9,897 bases of DNA from the NCBI GenBank assembly GCA_904501935.1, contig CAJGDA010000055.1:1-9897 (forward strand), written 5' to 3'. Below the pieces are notes generated by a model. It did no database searches and had not been told where the DNA came from. It worked only from the letters and a program-made list of their open reading frames with translations. Positions 5,273 through 9,897 of the stretch are shown one piece after another (positions within the stretch are counted from its first letter, which is position 1; the number at the start of each line of letters is the position of its first letter). Position numbers and translations under genes: made by a program. The stretch comes from an uncultured Methanobrevibacter sp. (GTDB lineage: Archaea > Methanobacteriota > Methanobacteria > Methanobacteriales > Methanobacteriaceae).

Positions 5273-8161
5273 ATGAACAAGAAAATAAACACCATATGTT
5301 TCATTTTCTTATTTCTTTTTTTAATTGGTGCCGTTTCGGCAGCAACCACTGAAAATGAAACAATAGCAATCATCGAACAACCTGACCCTAATCAGGACTT
5401 ATGCAAACAAAACATTGAAAATAATGAGGAAAAACTCAAGACAAACAATGTTGAAAATGAAAAATTGGGAGTGGAAACAACCGCCCAAAAAGAAAAGCCC
5501 ACATTGACTGCCCCCAATCTAAACATGTACTACAAAGACGGAAGCAAATTCAAAGTAACACTGAAAGACAAGAATAAAAAGGCAATATCGAAATCAAAAG
5601 TGACCATTACCATCAATGGAAAAAGCTATGATAAGACAACTGACAACAGCGGCATTGCATATCTTGATATAAATCTGATAAGCGGCAATTATAGTGTTCT
5701 AACAAAGTTTGCCGGAAACAGCAAATATTATGCAAAATCCGTGAAAAGCTCCGTCAATGTCAAAAGCACAATACAATGCAGTGATTTAACAAAATACTTT
5801 AAGAATGAGGTCCCCTACTCTTCCACCTTCTATAGCAATAGGGGAGTCCTACTGAAAAATGTGGATGTTAAATTTAGCGTAAACGGCAAGACATACACCG
5901 TAAAAACCGATTCCAAAGGCGTTGGGAAATTGCCCATAAACTTGATACCTGGAAAATACACCATTACATCAATAAATTCCAAAACCTCTGAAAGAATCAG
6001 CAAAACAATTATCGTAAAATCATTTATTGTGACTAACGACTTGACATTGAATGAAAGCGATGAAGGTAAATTTAGCGCTAAAATCTTGGATAGCAACGGG
6101 AAAACATCTCCAAATAAGAAAGTCGCACTAACAGTCAACGGAAAAACATATACAAAAACAACAGACAAAAAGGGGATTGCATCCTTAGACATCAATTTAA
6201 AAGCCGGAAATTACACTATGACAACAGAATACAACGGGCTTAAGAACATGAATAAAATAACCATAATCCCTGCAATTCCAAGAGAATATAGGCATACGAC
6301 AATAATACCAAATTACGTTAATGTAACTACAAATTATGTTTTTGCGTCCGCATATTCCATTAAAACCGGCCTTTATGGAATAATACAAATGCCTAAAAAT
6401 GAGCTGTTTACCATCCAAATCGGATCGAATACATACAAATTTTCCAAAACTAAAATCGATGGTATTGAATCAACTATAATGGGATACAAAAGCCATTTGA
6501 TTCCATTTGATGGAAGCGGCATAAAAAGCGATTTTAACAAAGCGAAATTAAAGGGCGATGGAATAATCATTTCAACAGCAAGCGGATACACTCAGATTGA
6601 CTATCAAAGCAGAACTAAAAACAATGTTGAATTATTCGGTTTTTATGCAAGCAAAGGAATAGAATCATCGGAAACATTGACCTATATGGAAGGAGATAAA
6701 ATAACTGCCAAAGTAAACTTCCAGACACATAGCTATGACGAATTGGGCTTAAGATACAGCATAGCAAAATTTTATGGAAAAACAATCTATGAGTTCAATC
6801 ACAAAAGCTATGATGAAATAACAAATCATGAAACAGAATCCATAAGATTTACGAATACCGGAAAACCTGTAACATTCAGCTATTTTGGAAATTATATTGT
6901 TGGGCCTCCATCAAAGGAGGATATAATTACAAAGTTTACAATCAATGGAAATGAAGAGCTTGAAAAAAGAGAGACTATAAGTTATGGCCTTAGCGAAAGG
7001 TATCGAAATACAATGGGATTCGAAGTTCTGCAGTCCTATACTATTGTCAATGTAAAAATGAAACAGTATACTTTGGAAAATTGGCTCAATAGAAATCCTA
7101 ATTATTTGAATAGGTTTGGGGTGATGAATGTCTATGGAATGCATCTGGCTTCACTTGAAACAATTTGGATTGCCGATTCTTTTGCAGACAAATACTCAAA
7201 GGAATTTGATGTGGTTTGGAGAAGAGACCATACATTAACAATCTTAGGCGGCATTAATCTAGAAGATACCTACCTAAACATACTGAATGCCGATATGGGA
7301 ATGAACGTTAATGGAAATAATGAAAATATTGCATTATTTAGACTAATTAATTCCATATTCCTGCCAAATCTTGAAGAGTATAGTCTATCTAGGGTAGCGA
7401 ATAGATTTTTTGACAATGCAACCAATTCTCTGGATAATGTCCTATCATCAATTTCAAACAATAAATTCAGCATTGCACAATTGGGAGACATGATTTACAT
7501 TTTCTCAGAAACAGAGAAAAATTCAGCCATCATCCTTAACACAACCAGCGGTGTTGCAAACGTAATCCTGAACAATGGAAATGACACCTACAAAGGGTCT
7601 TCAATATCTACAAGCAGAGACTGTTGCAGTGTTGGAACAATACCTAAAGACATCATTGCAGGAATTGGAAATACAGTTGATACAATCTCCAAAGGCATGA
7701 ATTCATTGTCTAAAATACTAGACAATCTTCACCCTTTGAGCGTTATGGCATACCTTGGAGTGAAATTTATATTGGACAAGACTTTAGAAGGTTCATCTGC
7801 AGCATGTTTAGGATTATTTTCAATTATGACCGTGATACAAACGGGAGGAACAACCTACAGGGACAATATAGTAGATAAGGATGAATGGTATAAAACCATG
7901 GACACCATCACTTTTACAAGGCCCGGTTATCTGCAGGGAAAAAAAGTTTATAATATTCCCAATAAAAAAGGCGGTTATGACTATGTTGAAGTTAAAATCA
8001 ATAAAGACATGACTTTAAATAGAAACGAAGCAATATATATCAGCAATGGAAAAACCAAACAACTGAGCAAATCTGAAACATACAAATATTTTTCAGAAGA
8101 TTACTGGTCTCCATTCAGCATGCCTACAAAATATTGGGATAAAAGCTGGAAAGGTGTCTAG
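5273..8161 (+). CDS. secreted adhesin-like protein: three Ig-like repeats plus a large unassigned C-terminal region
   Basis: 962 residues from the ATG at 5273, which has AAGGTAG (5261-5267) 5 bases upstream. The in-frame ATG at 5240 would put 11 extra residues before the signal peptide. Residues 1-23 are a clear signal peptide: basic MNKK, a hydrophobic core, then AVSA before the likely cut. A charged linker (24-75) leads to three Ig-like repeats (about 80-334). Residues about 335-962 match nothing I recognise. They include a polar beta-rich part (340-600), a tandem-cysteine motif DCCSVGTIP (783-791), a helical and hydrophobic stretch (about 790-860) and an aromatic, lysine-rich tail (865-962). 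There is no C-terminal membrane anchor and no recognisable pseudomurein-binding repeat. Several NxS/T sequons fit a glycosylated surface protein. A small membrane-protein gene follows two bases later. Ig-like repeats suggest binding or spacing on the cell surface; the C-terminal role is open. Confidence 0.8.
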   Translation: MNKKINTICFIFLFLFLIGAVSAATTENETIAIIEQPDPNQDLCKQNIENNEEKLKTNNVENEKLGVETTAQKEKPTLTAPNLNMYYKDGSKFKVTLKDKNKKAISKSKVTITINGKSYDKTTDNSGIAYLDINLISGNYSVLTKFAGNSKYYAKSVKSSVNVKSTIQCSDLTKYFKNEVPYSSTFYSNRGVLLKNVDVKFSVNGKTYTVKTDSKGVGKLPINLIPGKYTITSINSKTSERISKTIIVKSFIVTNDLTLNESDEGKFSAKILDSNGKTSPNKKVALTVNGKTYTKTTDKKGIASLDINLKAGNYTMTTEYNGLKNMNKITIIPAIPREYRHTTIIPNYVNVTTNYVFASAYSIKTGLYGIIQMPKNELFTIQIGSNTYKFSKTKIDGIESTIMGYKSHLIPFDGSGIKSDFNKAKLKGDGIIISTASGYTQIDYQSRTKNNVELFGFYASKGIESSETLTYMEGDKITAKVNFQTHSYDELGLRYSIAKFYGKTIYEFNHKSYDEITNHETESIRFTNTGKPVTFSYFGNYIVGPPSKEDIITKFTINGNEELEKRETISYGLSERYRNTMGFEVLQSYTIVNVKMKQYTLENWLNRNPNYLNRFGVMNVYGMHLASLETIWIADSFADKYSKEFDVVWRRDHTLTILGGINLEDTYLNILNADMGMNVNGNNENIALFRLINSIFLPNLEEYSLSRVANRFFDNATNSLDNVLSSISNNKFSIAQLGDMIYIFSETEKNSAIILNTTSGVANVILNNGNDTYKGSSISTSRDCCSVGTIPKDIIAGIGNTVDTISKGMNSLSKILDNLHPLSVMAYLGVKFILDKTLEGSSAACLGLFSIMTVIQTGGTTYRDNIVDKDEWYKTMDTITFTRPGYLQGKKVYNIPNKKGGYDYVEVKINKDMTLNRNEAIYISNGKTKQLSKSETYKYFSEDYWSPFSMPTKYWDKSWKGV
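5510..6274 (+). repeat. three tandem Ig-like domains in the surface protein
   Basis: Each unit is about 85-90 residues and carries the same core: a valine-rich strand, NGK(S/T)Y, then K(T)TD..G, a strand ending in INL, and GNY or GKY. The cores are at residues 110-142 (INGKSYDKTTDNSGIAYLDI), 199-231 (VNGKTYTVKTDSKGVGKLPI) and 284-316 (VNGKTYTKTTDKKGIASLDI). This pattern is common in methanogen adhesin-like proteins. The middle copy is most divergent and the first and third are closest. At DNA level the copies have drifted clearly, so they are not a recent duplication. Confidence 0.75.
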
Positions 8162-8163
8162 AA

Positions 8164-8343
8164 ATGAAGATTATTGAAAAATTTAATAAACAGCATATTG
8201 TTGTCAAAATTTTAGACATCATATTTCTGATATTATTCGTTTATGAAATAATAACATTTCCTGCCCTAAATGAAGTATGGCTAATTCTAATTTTATTATT
8301 CATTATCCTTGCTTGCCAATGGCATTTCAAAAAAGAAGATTAA
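8164..8343 (+). CDS. small protein with two membrane segments
   Basis: A 59-residue frame beginning MKIIEKFNKQHIVVK and ending CQWHFKKED. It starts 2 bases after the stop of the surface-protein gene. GGTG (8153-8156), inside the last codons of that gene, is placed 7 bases before the ATG, so translation is probably coupled. Two hydrophobic segments are visible, about residues 12-32 and 38-55, joined by a short turn (FPALNEV). Basic residues before the first and after the second suggest both ends are cytoplasmic. I recognise no family. Its tight coupling to a secreted protein that lacks its own anchor suggests a role in secretion, membrane attachment or self-protection, but none of these is shown by the sequence. 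The ribosome binding site, the well-formed two-helix pattern and the terminator right after the stop support a real gene. Confidence 0.65.
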   Translation: MKIIEKFNKQHIVVKILDIIFLILFVYEIITFPALNEVWLILILLFIILACQWHFKKED

Positions 8344-8344
8344 A

Positions 8345-8385
8345 GTTAAAATAATAATTATTTTAACTTATTTTTAATTTTTTTA
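8345..8385. terminator. bidirectional palindromic terminator between convergent genes
   Basis: GTTAAAATAA (8345-8354) and TTATTTTAAC (8358-8367) form a perfect 10-bp stem with a 3-base loop, directly after the small membrane-protein gene. A T-rich stretch (8368-8385) follows on the plus strand. The stop codon of the minus-strand Get3 gene is at 8383-8385, so the same palindrome should serve both converging transcripts. The T-tract is strongest for the plus direction. Confidence 0.65.
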
Positions 8386-9396
8386 TAACTGAATTGCATC
8401 TTGGACAACTTCATCGTTGTCTTCACCATCATACAAAATGTGAGCTAATTTCAATAGCTTTTCTTGACCTTTGACTTCATCCTTGAATAATGGAATTTCA
8501 GCGATGTGTTGGTCTGGGAATTTTTGGTCGATTAATGCTAAACGTTTTTGCTGCAATTTATGTCTTGAATGACAGAAGTCACAATCGGAAATATCAGGCA
8601 TTACTTGATTGACAATAACACTATCAACGGTAATATCGAATTTGCCTAATGCTTCCAAAGCTCTTTCTGATTCATATATTGACATCTCTTCAGGAATTAC
8701 AACCATCTTAAACGTAGTTCTATCCGGATCAGACAAAATAGCCTTTGCCTTATCAAGTTCATCTTTAGTTCTTTGCAAATCTTCGGAAGTCTGAGGGTCA
8801 TCAACAGCATCCATAAACGGCATAATTTTCTTTAATGCATTTGTTGCTGTGCCCAATTTTGCCTTAAGCAGCATCATCTTACCTACCCAAGAATCCATAA
8901 CTTCCGGGAATGACAACAATCTCAAGGTGTGTCCTGTTGGAGCTGTATCAAATACGACTACATCATACTCGTCTGAATTCATTACACCCATGAACAGTTC
9001 AAATGCGGCTGCTTCATCTGCACCAGGTGATGCTGATGCCATATCCAATTGGTCGGATAGGAAATCCATACCGAATAAACTGCCTGCATCGTCTGGATTT
9101 GCTGCCTTTTGAGCTTCCAATTGTGCTTGTTTTTGAGCCATTGCCACTTCAGGGTCTATTTCGACGGCAAACAAATTGCTTTTTATCTCGCGAGGGTAAC
9201 TTCCGATTGGTACTTCAAGGGAATCGGATAGGGAATGTGCAGGGTCAGTTGAAACAATTAAAGTTTTCTTTCCTTGTTCAGCCAACCACAATGCAGTAGC
9301 AGAGGAAACTGAAGTTTTTCCAACTCCTCCTTTACCCCCTACGAATATGAATGTTGTTTGATCTTTATTGAATTTAAAATAATCTTTAAATGCCAT
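8383..9396 (-). CDS. Get3/ArsA-family ATPase
   Basis: 337-residue homodimer-type ATPase of the Get3/TRC40/ArsA family, cytosolic. In eukaryotes Get3 delivers tail-anchored proteins to membranes; archaeal relatives are structurally Get3-like and their exact role is less certain. Motifs seen: deviant Walker A GGKGGVGKT (20-28) with the signature lysine K22, switch I STDPAHSLSDSL (49-60), an insert with GMDFLSDQLD and SPGADEA (109-129) that matches the Get3 client-binding helical part, switch II DTAPTGHTLRLL (150-161), VNQVMP (262-267), and CDFC (272-275), the CxxC pair that in Get3 binds zinc at the dimer interface. The single ATPase domain, CxxC and Get3-type insert favour Get3 over a true arsenite pump ATPase, and no ars genes are nearby. 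A strong ribosome binding site AAGGAGGT (9410-9403) lies 6 bases before the ATG. Confidence 0.93.
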   Translation of the reverse strand: MAFKDYFKFNKDQTTFIFVGGKGGVGKTSVSSATALWLAEQGKKTLIVSTDPAHSLSDSLEVPIGSYPREIKSNLFAVEIDPEVAMAQKQAQLEAQKAANPDDAGSLFGMDFLSDQLDMASASPGADEAAAFELFMGVMNSDEYDVVVFDTAPTGHTLRLLSFPEVMDSWVGKMMLLKAKLGTATNALKKIMPFMDAVDDPQTSEDLQRTKDELDKAKAILSDPDRTTFKMVVIPEEMSIYESERALEALGKFDITVDSVIVNQVMPDISDCDFCHSRHKLQQKRLALIDQKFPDQHIAEIPLFKDEVKGQEKLLKLAHILYDGEDNDEVVQDAIQL

Positions 9397-9402
9397 GATT
9401 TT

Positions 9403-9410
9403 ACCTCCTT
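9403..9410 (-). promoter_or_regulatory. strong ribosome binding site of the Get3-type gene
   Basis: Reads AAGGAGGT on the minus strand, a near-complete match to the 16S rRNA 3' end, 6 bases before the ATG at 9396. It is the strongest such site in the window and suggests high expression. Confidence 0.85.
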
Positions 9411-9442
9411 AATAAGCCTACATTCAGCATAGGTCAAAATTT

Positions 9443-9452
9443 CATATATTTA
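9443..9452 (-). promoter_or_regulatory. proximal TATA box of the Get3-type gene
   Basis: Read on the minus strand the site is TAAATATATG. A transcript starting about 25 bases on, near 9422, would have a leader of about 25 bases that contains the ribosome binding site. The spacing is ideal, but the DNA is so AT-rich that chance matches are common. Confidence 0.45.
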
Positions 9453-9487
9453 CAGTTGATGTGCTTTTGCTAAGTTAATTTATGAAT

Positions 9488-9619
9488 TTTTAGTAACTAT
9501 ATGATTTTAATTAAACTTACTTTGGTACGCATAGTGATTTCAACGTACTATCTTTTAGTGCGAATATTGATTTCAATATTCTAACCTTTTGTTACTAAAT
9601 GTTATTTAATTCTTAGTAT
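9488..9619. repeat. 33-base tandem repeat cluster with internal palindromes
   Basis: Four consecutive 33-base units begin at 9488, 9521, 9554 and 9587, each with TTT at its start. The two central units agree at 24 of 33 positions and share TGATTTCAA (9535-9543 and 9568-9576). The outer units are degenerate: the first fits with a one-base shift (TTTAGT, ATA, TGATTT, AAT conserved) and the last is weak. Unit 3 contains the perfect hairpin GAATATTGATTTCAATATTC (9562-9581). Unit 2 has GTACG and CGTAC (9525-9529, 9544-9548). TTTAGTAAC (9489-9497) and GTTACTAAA (9591-9599) form an inverted repeat around the two central units. It lies upstream of the proximal promoter of the Get3-type gene, or within its leader if the distal promoter is used. 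Its role is unknown; in-phase regulator sites or a structured RNA are possible. Confidence 0.55.
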
Positions 9620-9624
9620 ATAAA
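9617..9624. promoter_or_regulatory. distal TATA-like box next to the repeat cluster
   Basis: TATATAAA on the plus strand, TTTATATA on the minus strand, so it could act in either direction. In the minus direction the start would fall near 9595, at the edge of the inverted repeat, and give the Get3-type gene a structured leader of about 200 bases. In the plus direction no gene follows within the window. Confidence 0.35.
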
Positions 9625-9897
9625 GTTAGTTATTCCAAATTATTACAATCATATTAATGCCTTATTTTATATATCCCATATAGACTTAAGTAATTTTATA
9701 AATAATATCCTTTAAATTGTTAAATTTGAATTATACTCCTTAATTAAACTAAAATTAGATTGATAATGAATTATTTTGTTTGATTATGTGTTTGAAATTA
9801 TACTGACTTATAAGATGGAAAACCATGATTTAACTAATCCGATTCCAATATTCTTCTTGAAAATATCTATTTTAAATTTTTAAATTATGTTCATTTA
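9625..9897. other. AT-rich intergenic stretch without a recognisable gene
   Basis: No reading frame of credible length, RNA gene or long repeat is visible on either strand. There are several TATA-like strings, for instance TTTTATATAT near 9664 and TTTTATAAAT near 9694. These may include the promoter of a gene beyond the right edge, but none can be singled out. Confidence 0.6.

Noticed and set aside
5830..6195. 121-codon minus-strand frame opposite the Ig-like repeats
   Set aside because: It mirrors the repeat coding sequence, and its hydrophobic content is what lysine- and asparagine-rich codons give on the other strand.
7650..7720. Hint/intein-type self-splicing site at DCCSVGTIP
   Set aside because: CSVGT loosely resembles the start of a Hint domain (C..GT), but the downstream sequence is helical and shows none of the later Hint blocks or a terminal HN motif.
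8383..9396. Arsenite efflux ATPase ArsA
   Set aside because: A single ATPase domain with CxxC and a Get3-type insert, and no arsB, arsD or arsR nearby, fits Get3 better.
9488..9619. Possible CRISPR array
   Set aside because: The repeats abut each other with no unique spacers, only two units are well conserved, and no cas gene is near.
9815..9883. 22-codon frame on the plus strand (starts MENHDLTNP)
   Set aside because: Very short, with no convincing ribosome binding site; frames of this length arise by chance in such AT-rich DNA.

Overview
The window most resembles the chromosome of a Methanobacteriales archaeon, probably Methanobrevibacter. The DNA is AT-rich, the ribosome binding sites are of the archaeal GGTGAT/GGAGG type, and TATA boxes of the TTTATA type lie about 25 bases before likely transcript starts. 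It carries an archaeal Ygr210/YchF-type GTPase, an archaeal Get3/ArsA ATPase, an anaerobic-pathway cobalamin gene (cbiE) and a large secreted protein with Ig-like repeats, of the kind usually called adhesin-like in gut methanogens. The organism is inferred from gene style only.

Layout. Bases 1-72 hold the first 24 codons of a minus-strand gene that runs off the window (TIGR04076-like). Bases 207-1397 encode a GTPase on the minus strand. It diverges from a plus-strand group at 1471-5145: a soluble calcineurin-like phosphoesterase, a four-helix membrane protein fused to an alkaline-phosphatase-superfamily phosphodiesterase (start and stop codons overlap), and cbiE. From 5273 to 8161 lies a 962-residue secreted protein with three Ig-like repeats and about 620 residues that I cannot assign. 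It is followed after 2 bases by a 59-residue gene for a protein with two membrane segments (8164-8343). A shared palindromic terminator separates this pair from the convergent Get3-type ATPase (8383-9396, minus). The last 500 bases contain no credible gene, but they hold a 33-base tandem repeat cluster and candidate promoters.

How the genes relate. The two phosphoesterases are probably co-translated and look like a membrane or envelope phosphodiester module with unknown substrate. CbiE serves cobamide synthesis, needed for methyl transfer in methanogenesis. The surface protein and its small membrane partner form the accessory part of the window and are the best place to look for something undescribed. 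Get3 and the GTPase are housekeeping genes. I found no CRISPR array, insertion sequence, tRNA or rRNA.
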